Below, in pieces: positions 56,685 through 64,000 of a DNA stretch of 64,000 bases (position 1 is its first letter; every line of letters begins with the position of its first letter). Source of the DNA: Streptomyces sp. MMG1533 (GTDB taxonomy: Bacteria > Actinomycetota > Actinomycetes > Streptomycetales > Streptomycetaceae). Made by a program: the position numbers and the translations under genes. The notes under the pieces are model-generated. The model was given only the letters and a program-made list of their open reading frames with translations, did not search any database and was not told where the DNA came from. The stretch covers positions 62,001-126,000 of the forward strand of contig NZ_LGDG01000063.1 in NCBI RefSeq assembly GCF_001279775.1, read 5' to 3'.

Positions 56685-59242
56685 ACGCCTCCGTACGCCT
56701 GAGCGTCTCCTCCCTGCGCGCCCACGGGAGGCGCTTCGCCGGAACGTTCCTCGCGGTGTTCCTCGGCGTCGCCTTCCTCGCCGGGACGCTCGTCATGGGC
56801 GACACGCTGCGCGCCGGCTTCGACACCATGTTCGGCAACGCGACCAGCGGCACCGACGCCGTGGTGCGCAGCGCCGACGCGATCACCACGCCGGGTGAGA
56901 GCGAGGGCGTGCGGGAGCCGGTCGACACGGCTCTGGTGAACGCCGTCGAGCAGGTCCCGGGCGTCGCGGCCGCCGCCCTGAACATCCAGGGTGCCGGCCA
57001 GCTCGTGGGCGCGAACGGCAAGCCGATCGGCGGACAGGGCCCGCCCACGCTCGCCGGCAACTGGATCGCCGATCCGGAGCTCAACTCCTACCGGCTCGCC
57101 GAGGGCCGCGCCCCGGAGAGGCACGGCGAGGTCGTCGTCAACCGCGGCACCGCAGAGAAGGGCGACCTGAAGATCGGCGACACCACCACCCTGCGCACGC
57201 CCGACCCCGTCAAGGTGACGATCGTCGGCCTCGCGACCTTCGGCGGCGAGGACGGCATGGCACAGGTGACGTTCACCGGCATGACCCGGGCCGACGCCGA
57301 GAAGTACCTCACGGCCCGGCCGGGCGAGGCGTCGAGCATCCAGGTGCGAGCCGGTCCCGGGGTGAGCCCGCAGGAGCTCGTGGACCGGCTGACTCCCGTA
57401 CTGCCCAAGGGAGTCGAGGCCATCACCGGCCAGGAGTCGGCCGAGGAGAACACCGACATGATCTCCAGCCAGTTCCTGACCCTCTTCACCACCTTCCTTC
57501 TCGTGTTCTCAGGGGTCGCCCTGCTGGTCGCGACCTTCTCCATCCACAACACCTTCGCGATCGTCGTCGCCCAACGCGCCCGCGAGAACGCCCTGTTGCG
57601 CGCCCTGGGCGCCTCCCGCAGGCAGGTCACCGCGTCGACCCTCGTCGAGGCGAGCGTCGTGGCCGTACTCGCGTCGGCCGCGGGCCTGGCGGGTGGCATC
57701 GGTGTCGCCGCCGGACTTCAGGCCCTGTTCCCGGCCATCGGATTCCCCTTCCCCGACGGCGATTTGGTGATCAGCACCCTGTCGATGACCCTGCCACTCG
57801 CGGTCGGCATCGCGGTCTGCCTGGGCTCCGCGCTGCTGCCCGCCGTACGCGCCGGCCGCACCGCGCCCCTGGCCGCCCTGCGTGAGACGGCCGTCGACAC
57901 CACCGGCGCCTCCCGCGTCCGCGCCGTCACCGGCATGGGCCTCGCCGCCCTCGCCGTCGCGGTCACCCTCACCGGTGTGCTGGTGTCACCCTCCCTGTGG
58001 CTCGCCGGAACCGGCGCCGTCCTGGCCCTGGTCTCCTTCGTGGTCCTCGGCCCGGTCGCCTCGACGACGGCCGTACGAGTCCTCGGCAGCCCGCTCGACA
58101 GGCTGCGCGGCGTCACCGGCGGGCTCGCCCGGCGCAATGCCCTGCGCAGCCCCCGGCGGACGGCGGCCACCGCCGGCGCCCTGATGATCGGCGTGGCCGT
58201 GGTCTCGCTGTTCACCGTGTTCGGCGCCTCGCTGAAGGCGACCATGGACCAGACCGTGTCCCGGTCCTTCGCGGGCGACGTCGCCGTCAGCACCCCGTCG
58301 TTCGGCGCGGGCGGCAGCGGCCTCAGCCCCCGGCTCGCCGCAGCGGTGCAGCAACTGCCCGAGGTGGACACAGCCGTCGGACTCGGCCGCGGCGTCGCCG
58401 AAGTCGACGGCAGGGGACGGGCGTTGACCGTCACCGACCCGCTCGCCCTGCAGCGCACCTTCGACCTCGGCAAGGTCGACGGTTCCCTGCGCGACCTCGG
58501 CACCGACGGCATCGCCATCACCGAGAAGGAGGCCGACAAGCAGGGCCTCACCACCGGTGACACGGCACGCCTCACCTTCACCGACGGCAGGTCGGAGACC
58601 TTCACCGTCCGCGCGGTCTACGGGCAGTCCGAACTCGCCGGCGAGTACGTCATCACGCGCGCCGCCTGGGCCCCGCACCGCACCCAGGACTCCGACACCC
58701 TCGTCGCCGTCTCCTTCAAGGACGGCGTGAGCTCGGACGCGGGCAAGGCGGCGGTGGAGAAGGCCGCCGCGCGGTACGGCAACCCCGAGGTGCAGACCCG
58801 GGACGAGTACGCGCAGTCCTCGGCCGGCGGCATCGACATGATGCTGACCCTCGTCTACGCCCTGCTCGCTCTCGCGGTGCTCATCGCGCTCCTCGGCATC
58901 GCCAACACCCTGACGCTGGCGATCCACGAGCGCACCCGCGAACTGGGCCTGCTGCGGGCAGTCGGCCAGACCCGGTCCCAACTGCGGGCCATGGTCCGCT
59001 GGGAGTCGGTCCTCGTCGCCGCCTTCGGCACGGTCGGCGGGCTCGCCCTCGGCGCCTTCCTCGGCTGGGTGCTGGTCAAGGCCTCGGACGGGGCGAGCGA
59101 CAGCGACTTCGCCTTCGCGCTGCCGCCCCTGCAACTCGCCGTGGTCGCGCTGGTGGGGCTCGCAGCGGGAGCCCTCGCGGGTCTGCGCCCGGCCCGGCGC
59201 GCGGCACGCCTGGACGTACTGCGGGCCATCGCCACCGAATGA
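56681..59242 (+). CDS. FtsX-family ABC permease, large actinobacterial type
   Basis: An 853-aa permease with two FtsX units. An N-terminal membrane helix (FAGTFLAVFLGVAFLAGTLV), a ~220-residue extracytoplasmic MacB-like domain, three helices near residues 265-400, one or two more central helices, a second extracytoplasmic domain (FAGDVAVSTPSFGAGGSG onward), and three C-terminal helices (MLTLVYALLALAVLIALLGI, WESVLVAAFGTVGGLALGAF, LAVVALVGLAAGALAGLRPA). It works with the ATPase upstream; likely tasks are peptide or antibiotic export or envelope stress response. Confidence 0.92.
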   Translation: MNASVRLSVSSLRAHGRRFAGTFLAVFLGVAFLAGTLVMGDTLRAGFDTMFGNATSGTDAVVRSADAITTPGESEGVREPVDTALVNAVEQVPGVAAAALNIQGAGQLVGANGKPIGGQGPPTLAGNWIADPELNSYRLAEGRAPERHGEVVVNRGTAEKGDLKIGDTTTLRTPDPVKVTIVGLATFGGEDGMAQVTFTGMTRADAEKYLTARPGEASSIQVRAGPGVSPQELVDRLTPVLPKGVEAITGQESAEENTDMISSQFLTLFTTFLLVFSGVALLVATFSIHNTFAIVVAQRARENALLRALGASRRQVTASTLVEASVVAVLASAAGLAGGIGVAAGLQALFPAIGFPFPDGDLVISTLSMTLPLAVGIAVCLGSALLPAVRAGRTAPLAALRETAVDTTGASRVRAVTGMGLAALAVAVTLTGVLVSPSLWLAGTGAVLALVSFVVLGPVASTTAVRVLGSPLDRLRGVTGGLARRNALRSPRRTAATAGALMIGVAVVSLFTVFGASLKATMDQTVSRSFAGDVAVSTPSFGAGGSGLSPRLAAAVQQLPEVDTAVGLGRGVAEVDGRGRALTVTDPLALQRTFDLGKVDGSLRDLGTDGIAITEKEADKQGLTTGDTARLTFTDGRSETFTVRAVYGQSELAGEYVITRAAWAPHRTQDSDTLVAVSFKDGVSSDAGKAAVEKAAARYGNPEVQTRDEYAQSSAGGIDMMLTLVYALLALAVLIALLGIANTLTLAIHERTRELGLLRAVGQTRSQLRAMVRWESVLVAAFGTVGGLALGAFLGWVLVKASDGASDSDFAFALPPLQLAVVALVGLAAGALAGLRPARRAARLDVLRAIATE

Positions 59243-59308
59243 CGGGGCGGGCCCGCCAACGGCCACTGTGCCCACGCGTCGGCCGCGAAAGAGCCGGAGG
59301 GGCGCGCC

Positions 59309-59370
59309 GGTGTCGAGAGCGCGATCGCGCGGAGGCCCGAAGGGCTGAGCGCGATCGCGCTCTCGACACC
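59309..59370. terminator. Very long hairpin between convergent genes
   Basis: A perfect 22-bp inverted repeat, left arm 59309-59330 (starting GGTGTCGAGAGCGCG) and right arm 59349-59370, with an 18-nt loop that can itself form a short GGCCC/GGGCT stem. Each arm contains the self-complementary GCGCGATCGCGC. It is placed so as to terminate both the FtsX operon and the convergent anti-sigma-like gene. Confidence 0.75.
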
Positions 59371-59421
59371 CGCTGAAAGCGCCCCGCAGGCGAAAGAGCA
59401 AACAGAGGAGTCACCGCCCGA

Positions 59422-59955
59422 TCAGCCGGCAACGGCCGACCGGGCGGGAGCGTGTTCGGGCCTGCTCAGGTCGACGGTGTGCGCGACCTCGACGAACCGG
59501 TGCGCGGGCTTCTCCGCCACCTTGCGCCGCGGGGGGCGCGCGGAGGCCGCCCGCGCGGACGAGGGTGTGGGCAGCGTGAACCACACGACCTTGCCGGACT
59601 CGCCGTCCGGCCGCGCCCCCCAGCTCTCGCTGACCGCGGCGACCATCGCGAGCCCGCGCCCGCAGGTGGCGAGCGCCTCGGCGTCCTCCACGATCGGCAG
59701 ACGCGGATCGTGGTCGTGCACAGAGACCATGAGACGGTCGAGCAGCAGCTCGATGTCCACGGTGCACGTCTTGTCGGGCTGGGCATGCCGGTGGACGTTG
59801 GTCAACAGCTCCGTCACACCGAGCGCGGCCCGGTCTATGAGGGGATCCAGATGCCAGTAGCGCAACTGCGCCGATACGATTCTGCGGACCTGGCCGATCC
59901 GCGACGGCAGGGCTTGGAGCTCCACCGTGCAATGCCTGCTTGGGTGGCTGATCAC
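59422..59955 (-). CDS. RsbW-like ATP-binding protein (HATPase_c_2)
   Basis: A 177-aa protein with the GHKL ATPase fold of the many Streptomyces anti-sigma-factor/serine-kinase proteins: N box GVTELLTNVHRHAQPDKTC, G1-like VHDHDPRLPIV, and GRGLAMVAAVSESWGARPDG. The last ~50 residues (ARAASARPPRRKVAEKPAHR) are a basic extension without a domain. No sigma or anti-anti-sigma gene is adjacent, as is common for this family. It ends inside the region of the long hairpin. Confidence 0.87.
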   Translation of the reverse strand: MISHPSRHCTVELQALPSRIGQVRRIVSAQLRYWHLDPLIDRAALGVTELLTNVHRHAQPDKTCTVDIELLLDRLMVSVHDHDPRLPIVEDAEALATCGRGLAMVAAVSESWGARPDGESGKVVWFTLPTPSSARAASARPPRRKVAEKPAHRFVEVAHTVDLSRPEHAPARSAVAG

Positions 59956-60144
59956 GGCTGCGACTCCCCGACGTAGAGGTCCGGAAGAACACGGAGTTCG
60001 GATCGATCCAGCAGAGTGCCTGCGTGAAAACGGCCGCCTGCTGTCATGGCCCGGCGGGCTGGTTCGCAGCGTTATCGCCGGTAAACCCAGAGTGATGTGA
60101 GACCAGAGTGGCGCAGGGGGTGCGGTCTCGCAACTCGCGGTGAT

Positions 60145-60468
60145 TCAGTCGCTACGCCCTGCAGCACGCCGTACGGCCTCGATGAACCGGCGTGCCGCGG
60201 GCGGGCCGGGCTCGCCCGGGGCGGGGTCGTGCTCGCCCAGGGTCAGCAGGTACCGGTTGCCGTTGAGATCCGCCAGCGCCCGGTCCTCCGGGGCGAACCA
60301 CGGTTTGGAGGCGCGTACCGCCTGCACCGGCGCGCTGTCTATCTCACTGCCATAACTGGTGAGCAACTCCAGCCGGCCGTCGCTGATCCGGACCTGTCCG
60401 GCCCGGGTGAGCGAGCGCAGCCGCTTCCCGATCCGCACGCCCATGGCCGTGAACTCCGGCTCCGCCAT
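60145..60468 (-). CDS. Uncharacterised small protein, 107 aa
   Basis: Starts MAEPEFTAMGVRIGKRLRSL at ATG 60468 and contains QVRISDGRLELLTSYGSEID and ALADLNGNRYLLTLGEHDPA, a beta-rich pattern that suggests a small PH- or SH3-like barrel. No signal peptide or membrane segment. The product looks like a conserved Streptomyces protein of unknown function. It diverges from the Cds1-like gene. Confidence 0.65.
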   Translation of the reverse strand: MAEPEFTAMGVRIGKRLRSLTRAGQVRISDGRLELLTSYGSEIDSAPVQAVRASKPWFAPEDRALADLNGNRYLLTLGEHDPAPGEPGPPAARRFIEAVRRAAGRSD

Positions 60469-60810
60469 CCCGCCCCGCCCCCTTGTGCATGTGGATGCCG
60501 ACCCGCACTCCCGCGTGGGCCGTTGTCCCGTTCGTGTCGTGATCCAGTTTGCGCCCCCGCTCGGACCTTCGTCCCGTCGGGCAGTCTGCCCGCCACCGAC
60601 GTCGAGCACCAGTACGCACGACCTTCTCGCCGAAGGCGCCCGGAGCACTCGCGCGAATGCGCCCCCACGATTCGGTGTCAGTCGGCCCCAGGGGTGCCTT
60701 TGAGGCGCTCAAAGGCGTGTTTATGCAGGTGAGAAGCGTGCGGAAGATGTCTATGATCGATGTGGCGGCCGCGCGACGCGCCGTCGGCGCGCACCTTAAG
60801 GAGCCCCGCC
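60469..60810. other. 342-bp divergent control region before the Cds1-like gene
   Basis: No gene is supported. It holds a 21-bp palindrome with perfect 9-bp arms (60696-60716), then a TATGAT -10-like element (60752-60757), and the AAGGAG ribosome binding site of the PLP-enzyme gene (60798-60803). Confidence 0.5.
60696..60716. promoter_or_regulatory. Perfect-arm palindrome before the Cds1-like gene
   Basis: GCCTTTGAG and CTCAAAGGC flank a GCG centre. It lies ~36 bp before a TATGAT -10-like box, around the -35 position, so it could be an activator or repressor site for the PLP-dependent enzyme gene. The cognate regulator is not recognised. Confidence 0.55.
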
Positions 60811-61935
60811 GTGAGCACCTCCCAGAAGACCCGAACCGGCGAAACCCTCGACGTCGACCACAGCAACGCGGCCTACCGCGCCTGGCTGAAAGAAGCCGTC
60901 CGCAAGGTACAGGCCGACGCCAACCGCTCGGCCGACACGCACCTGCTGCGTTTCCCGCTGCCGGAGAAGTGGGGCATCGACCTGTACCTGAAGGACGAGT
61001 CGACCCACCCGACCGGCAGCCTCAAACACCGACTCGCCCGCTCGCTCTTCCTCTACGGCCTCTGCAATGGCTGGATCCGGCCCGCTCGCCCGGTGATCGA
61101 GGCGTCCAGCGGATCGACGGCCGTCTCCGAGGCGTACTTCGCGAAACTGATCGGCGTGCCGTTCATCGCCGTCATGCCCCGCACGACCAGCGCGGAGAAG
61201 ATCCGCCTGATCGAGTTCCACGGCGGGCAGTGCCACTTCGTGGACGACTCCCGGAAGATGTACGAGGAGTCCGCCCGCCTCGCGGTGGAGACCGGCGGCC
61301 ACTACATGGACCAGTTCACCTACGCCGAACGGGCCACGGACTGGCGCGGCAACAACAACATCGCCGAATCCATCTTCCGCCAGCTGGAGCTGGAGCGGTT
61401 CCCGGAGCCCGCGTGGATCGTCGCCACGGCCGGCACCGGCGGCACGTCGGCGACCCTCGCGCGCTACGTCCACTACATGCAGCACGACACCCGCATTTGT
61501 GTCGCCGATCCGGAGAACTCGTGTTTCTTCGAGGGCTGGACCACCGGCGATCCGGACGTCACGTGCGACTGCGGCTCCCGTATCGAGGGCATCGGCCGGC
61601 CGCGCATGGAACCCAGCTTCGTGCCCGGCGCGATCGACCGGATGATGAAGGTCCCGGATGCCGCCAGCGTCGCCGCCGTACGCGCCCTGGAGCAGGCCAT
61701 CGGCCGCAAGGCGGGCGGCTCGACGGGCACCGGGCTGTGGAGCGCGCTGAAGATCGTCGCCGAGATGGTCGCGGAGGGCCGGCAGGGGAGCGTGGTGACC
61801 CTGCTGTGCGACCACGGGGACCGCTACCTCGACAAGTACTACTCGGACGCCTGGCTCGCCGAGAAGGGCCTGGACATCGCGCCGTACACGGCGGCGATCG
61901 TTTCGCTGCTGGAGACGGGCGTGTGGCCCGACTGA
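60811..61935 (+). CDS. PLP-dependent cysteine synthase-family protein (Cds1-like)
   Basis: A 374-aa fold-type II PLP enzyme. The Schiff-base Lys is in [14 protein letters not shown] (about residue 72), the substrate/phosphate loop is [15 protein letters not shown], and the glycine-rich PLP-phosphate site is [15 protein letters not shown]-terminal [14 protein letters not shown]. This arrangement is that of mycobacterial Cds1, an L-cysteine desulfhydrase that yields H2S, pyruvate and ammonia, rather than CysK. GTG 60811 has AAGGAG eight bases upstream. The function by analogy is control of intracellular cysteine. Confidence 0.87.
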   Translation: MSTSQKTRTGETLDVDHSNAAYRAWLKEAVRKVQADANRSADTHLLRFPLPEKWGIDLYLKDESTHPTGSLKHRLARSLFLYGLCNGWIRPARPVIEASSGSTAVSEAYFAKLIGVPFIAVMPRTTSAEKIRLIEFHGGQCHFVDDSRKMYEESARLAVETGGHYMDQFTYAERATDWRGNNNIAESIFRQLELERFPEPAWIVATAGTGGTSATLARYVHYMQHDTRICVADPENSCFFEGWTTGDPDVTCDCGSRIEGIGRPRMEPSFVPGAIDRMMKVPDAASVAAVRALEQAIGRKAGGSTGTGLWSALKIVAEMVAEGRQGSVVTLLCDHGDRYLDKYYSDAWLAEKGLDIAPYTAAIVSLLETGVWPD

Positions 61936-61994
61936 ACGGCGTGAGTCGCGAAGGCCGGACGGCGGGGCGATAGGCTCCGGCGAGGGGGGTGATC

Positions 61995-62204
61995 ATGACT
62001 GATCGCGATCGAAATAAAGGGAATAAAGACAGTGAAGACAGTGACTACCGCGATGCGGTCGAGCGGGCCGAACGCGCGACGCGGCTCGGCTGGGCGGCGA
62101 TCGCCGGCGTGGGCGGGCTGCTCGGCTGCGCGCTGGTTGCCCTGGTGGTTGTCTGCGTGGCCGCGATGATCGCGGGCTTTTACGTCGTGGTGGCCATGGA
62201 CTAG
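61995..62204 (+). CDS. Small membrane protein, 69 aa
   Basis: ATG 61995 (an in-frame GTG lies two codons upstream). A charged N-terminus (TDRDRNKGNKDSEDSDYRDA) is followed by a single long transmembrane segment (LLGCALVALVVVCVAAMIAG) and VVVAMD. Its first codons are AT-rich (AATAAAGGGAATAAAGAC), unlike the neighbours. Such proteins are common in Streptomyces and unassigned. Confidence 0.7.
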   Translation: MTDRDRNKGNKDSEDSDYRDAVERAERATRLGWAAIAGVGGLLGCALVALVVVCVAAMIAGFYVVVAMD

Positions 62205-62246
62205 CGAGCCATTCAGGACTGGGCCGTGCCACGCGCACGACAGGTC

Positions 62247-62720
62247 CTAGGCCGACGCCAGCCGCCGCTCGAGCGAGGTGACCGCGTCCCGGAAGGCCCG
62301 CCCCAGGCCCGCGCGTCCGAACGTCAGGGCAAGCCGGAACACGGCCGACCCGTCCGCCGCGAAGGTCCACTGCACCCGGGTGCCGGTGCCCGCCGGGGTG
62401 AGCCGCCACTCCTCGACCAGCGCGCGGGCGCCGGGCGCGTTCGTCTCGTCGATGCGGTAGGCGTACACCTCGGCCTCCTTGGCGACGAGGACCGTCTCCA
62501 GGAAACGCGTCCCGCCCTTGAGCCGGATCTCGCGCCGGGCGCCCTCGTCGGCCGACCGGGCGAGCGTCACCGCCCCGAACCACTCGGCCCAGCCGGGTAC
62601 GTCCTCCGCGAGTGCGTGGAAGACCGACCCGGGCGAAGCGGAGATCTCCCGTGCGAAGACCAGGCGTACGGGGGCGGTCTCGACGAACTCGATCCCCACC
62701 GGGCGCAGCTGACGGGCCAT
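62247..62720 (-). CDS. SRPBCC (START-like) family protein
   Basis: A 157-aa helix-grip protein: VEFVETAPVRLVFAREISAS, VFHALAEDVPGWAEWFGAVT, and RVQWTFAADGSAVFRLALTF, the typical polyketide-cyclase/dehydrase-2 pattern with a hydrophobic ligand cavity. The likely role is binding or cyclising a small hydrophobic molecule; many family members are simply ligand carriers. No operon partner is evident; the DeoR gene is upstream in the same direction with a repeat array between. Confidence 0.83.
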   Translation of the reverse strand: MARQLRPVGIEFVETAPVRLVFAREISASPGSVFHALAEDVPGWAEWFGAVTLARSADEGARREIRLKGGTRFLETVLVAKEAEVYAYRIDETNAPGARALVEEWRLTPAGTGTRVQWTFAADGSAVFRLALTFGRAGLGRAFRDAVTSLERRLASA

Positions 62721-62780
62721 GGGCAGAACCCCCTTTGGGGAGGCGGGCGTTGACCGGGCAGCGTCACCCTAGCTGACGGC

Positions 62781-62880
62781 AAGTCAGCCGTCTGCACCGC
62801 CAGTCAGCCGTCTGCACCGCCGGCCGGTCGTCTGCACCGCCGGCCGGTCGTTCGCACCGCCGGTCAGTCGTCCGCACCCT
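62781..62880. repeat. 20-bp tandem repeat array reaching into a DeoR gene
   Basis: Five contiguous units of 20 bp with the shared core TCTGCACCGC (one unit TTCGCACCGC, the last TCCGCACCCT); variable halves are AGTCAGCCG or GGCCGGTCG. The last unit includes the stop codon of the DeoR gene (62864), so copy number and substitutions here can change that protein's C-terminus. No spacers, hence not CRISPR. Confidence 0.85.
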
Positions 62881-63694
62881 CGTCGGGCTCGCCCGCGACC
62901 ACCAGACGGCGCAGATGCTCCGAGATCTCCGCGCGTGCCTCGCCGGGCAGCCCGGCGTCCGTCACCAGCGTGTCGACCTGCTCCAGGGTGGCGAACGAAC
63001 TCAGGCCCACCGTCCCCCACTTGGTGTGGTCGGCGACCACCACGACCCGCCGCGCCGACTGCACCAGGCGGCGGTTGGTCTCGGCCTCCGCGAGGTTCGG
63101 CGTCGACAGACCGGCCTCGACCGATATCCCGTGCACCCCGAGGAAGAGCAGGTCGAAGTGGAGGGCCGCGATCGCCTGGTCCGCCACCGGCCCCACCAGC
63201 GAGTCCGACGGAGTGCGCACCCCACCGGTCAGCACGACCGTGGCCGCGCCCTGCCGGGGGCCCGAGGTGCGCTGCGCCACGTGGAAGACGTCGGCCACCC
63301 GTACCGAGTTGGTGACGACCGTCAGGTCCGGCACGTCCACCAGCCGGTGGGCCAGCGCGAACGTCGTCGTACCGCCCGACAGCGCGATCGCGCTGCCCGG
63401 CACGACCAGCTCCGCCGCGGCCCGGGCGATGTCCTCCTTGGCGGTCAGCTCCAGTCCGGACTTGGCCTCGAAGCCCGGCTCGTGCGTGCTCGCCTCGACC
63501 ACCGGCACCGCGCCGCCGTGCACCTTCTCCAGCACGCCCTGCCGGGCGAGCGCGTCGAGGTCCCGCCGTACGGTCATGTCCGACACGCCGAGTTTGCGTG
63601 TGAGCTCGTTGACGCGCACGCCGCCACGGCGCCGGACCTCGTCCAGGATCAGGGCACGTCGCTGCTCCGCGAGGAGGTTCTGATTCTCACTCAC
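62864..63694 (-). CDS. DeoR-family regulator, second copy
   Basis: A 276-aa sugar-responsive repressor. HTH VRVNELTRKLGVSDMTVRRD near residues 26-45, followed by KVHGGAVPVVE, and a DeoRC sensor domain (IALSGGTTTFALAHRLVDVP, LLFLGVHGISVEAGLSTPNL, VVVVADHTKWGTVGLSSFAT). The GluK/AgaR-type HxxKWG motif is retained. The gene lies upstream of the SRPBCC gene but separated by the repeat array, and its regulated genes are not apparent; its own start faces the end of the window. Confidence 0.9.
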   Translation of the reverse strand: MSENQNLLAEQRRALILDEVRRRGGVRVNELTRKLGVSDMTVRRDLDALARQGVLEKVHGGAVPVVEASTHEPGFEAKSGLELTAKEDIARAAAELVVPGSAIALSGGTTTFALAHRLVDVPDLTVVTNSVRVADVFHVAQRTSGPRQGAATVVLTGGVRTPSDSLVGPVADQAIAALHFDLLFLGVHGISVEAGLSTPNLAEAETNRRLVQSARRVVVVADHTKWGTVGLSSFATLEQVDTLVTDAGLPGEARAEISEHLRRLVVAGEPDEGADD

Positions 63695-64000
63695 GTACGC
63701 TCCGGTCCTTTCGCCTCAACCCGTCCGACACGCCCTGCGCACCCCCTGTGACAAGGACATTTTGCCCGGTCCTGGTGCGCGCGACGTCCCATACTCGCAC
63801 GGTCCGCGGCGGGTCGCGTCACCGACCGCCCCGACGCGCGGATGCCACCGAGGTGTCATCCGGGCCGCCGGGCGTCACACGGATCGGGGAGATTCCGTGA
63901 CGAGAGGTGTGCGGCACGCGCCGAACGGCGATCCTTGTGCCCGCACGGACAGATGCCGACAGCGCGTCACGGGGGAAGTGCGAAACAGTGGAACGTGTGC
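63695..64000. other. 306-bp region at the right edge
   Basis: It contains the promoter for the DeoR gene (reading left) and no other convincing gene. At the very end a GGGGGAAG ribosome-binding-site-like run precedes GTG 63988 (GTGGAACGTGTGC...), possibly the first codons of a rightward gene that leaves the window. Too short to judge. Confidence 0.4.

Noticed and set aside
59309..59370. HIP1-like GCGATCGC elements
   Set aside because: HIP1 is a cyanobacterial repeat. Here the octamer appears only as part of the long inverted repeat.
60549..61973. Alternative plus-strand frame (474 codons) over the Cds1-like gene
   Set aside because: It reads Arg/His/Pro-rich sequence and lacks PLP-enzyme motifs, which lie in the 60811-61935 frame.
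62781..62880. CRISPR array
   Set aside because: Repeats are contiguous 20-mers with no unique spacers, and no cas genes are present.
63988..64000. Start of a rightward gene at the window end
   Set aside because: Only four codons are visible, so it is mentioned under the edge region but not called as a gene.

Overview
The window looks like a piece of a Streptomyces (or close relative) linear-chromosome accessory or arm-proximal region. GC is very high, GTG starts are common, short ATGA-coupled operons are frequent, and the genes are typical of the genus: many one-component regulators, sugar ABC transporters, a secreted AA10 lytic polysaccharide monooxygenase and a prokaryotic phospholipase A2. 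About 65 genes can be supported. No rRNA, tRNA, CRISPR array or origin was seen.

Layout. 1-4.4 kb: the end of a large glycoside hydrolase, its convergent LacI regulator, a secreted LPMO behind a CebR-type box, a VOC protein, a SUKH-domain protein and a decayed IS5-type transposase. 4.4-14.2 kb: a catabolic island with a GntR regulator, a Tat-exported intradiol dioxygenase, a cyclase/ThDP-enzyme pair, a CdaR-type regulator diverging from a polar amino-acid ABC transporter, and a DadA-like oxidoreductase. 14.2-18.3 kb: lipoproteins, an unknown protein, a flavin monooxygenase-like enzyme and a scrap of IS481-type transposase. 18.3-23.8 kb: two NarL/DesK-type two-component systems with a methyltransferase and a membrane protein between them. 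23.8-27.1 kb: a PEP-synthase-like three-domain enzyme coupled to a coiled-coil membrane protein, behind two near-identical palindromic operators.

27.2-33.8 kb: a seven-gene carbohydrate operon (Gfo/Idh/MocA oxidoreductase, PmoA-like protein, cupin, sugar-binding lipoprotein, two permeases, YesL-like protein). 33.8-39.7 kb: phospholipase A2, a copper ATPase diverging from a His-rich secreted protein across two CsoR-type boxes, and a GH15 enzyme. 39.8-44.3 kb: a TetR/SGNH-hydrolase pair and a DeoR/SIS-isomerase/class II aldolase sugar-phosphate cluster. 44.4-49 kb: a truncated RiPP-type peptide hydroxylase relic, RlmG, AlkB with an unusual cysteine insertion, a ROK protein and an RpiB-like isomerase. 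48.9-55.5 kb: an IlvY-like regulator diverging from a plant-type class II ketol-acid reductoisomerase, a macrolide-type glycosyltransferase, a frameshifted tautomerase, a DUF1272 protein, and a phosphotriesterase-family/DUF4865/TetR operon. 55.6-64 kb: a SHOCT/ABC/FtsX export operon, an anti-sigma-like ATPase, a Cds1-like PLP enzyme, an SRPBCC protein and a second DeoR regulator whose 3' end lies in a 20-bp tandem repeat.

Most of the window is nutrient acquisition organised as regulator-plus-operon units, and many carry recognisable palindromic operators. The best leads for something not yet described are the RPH-like dikinase/membrane-protein operon with its twin operators (23.8-27.1 kb), the plant-like KARI unit (49-51.4 kb), the cysteine insertion in AlkB, and a GntR regulon suggested by three exact TGTCGACA palindromes.
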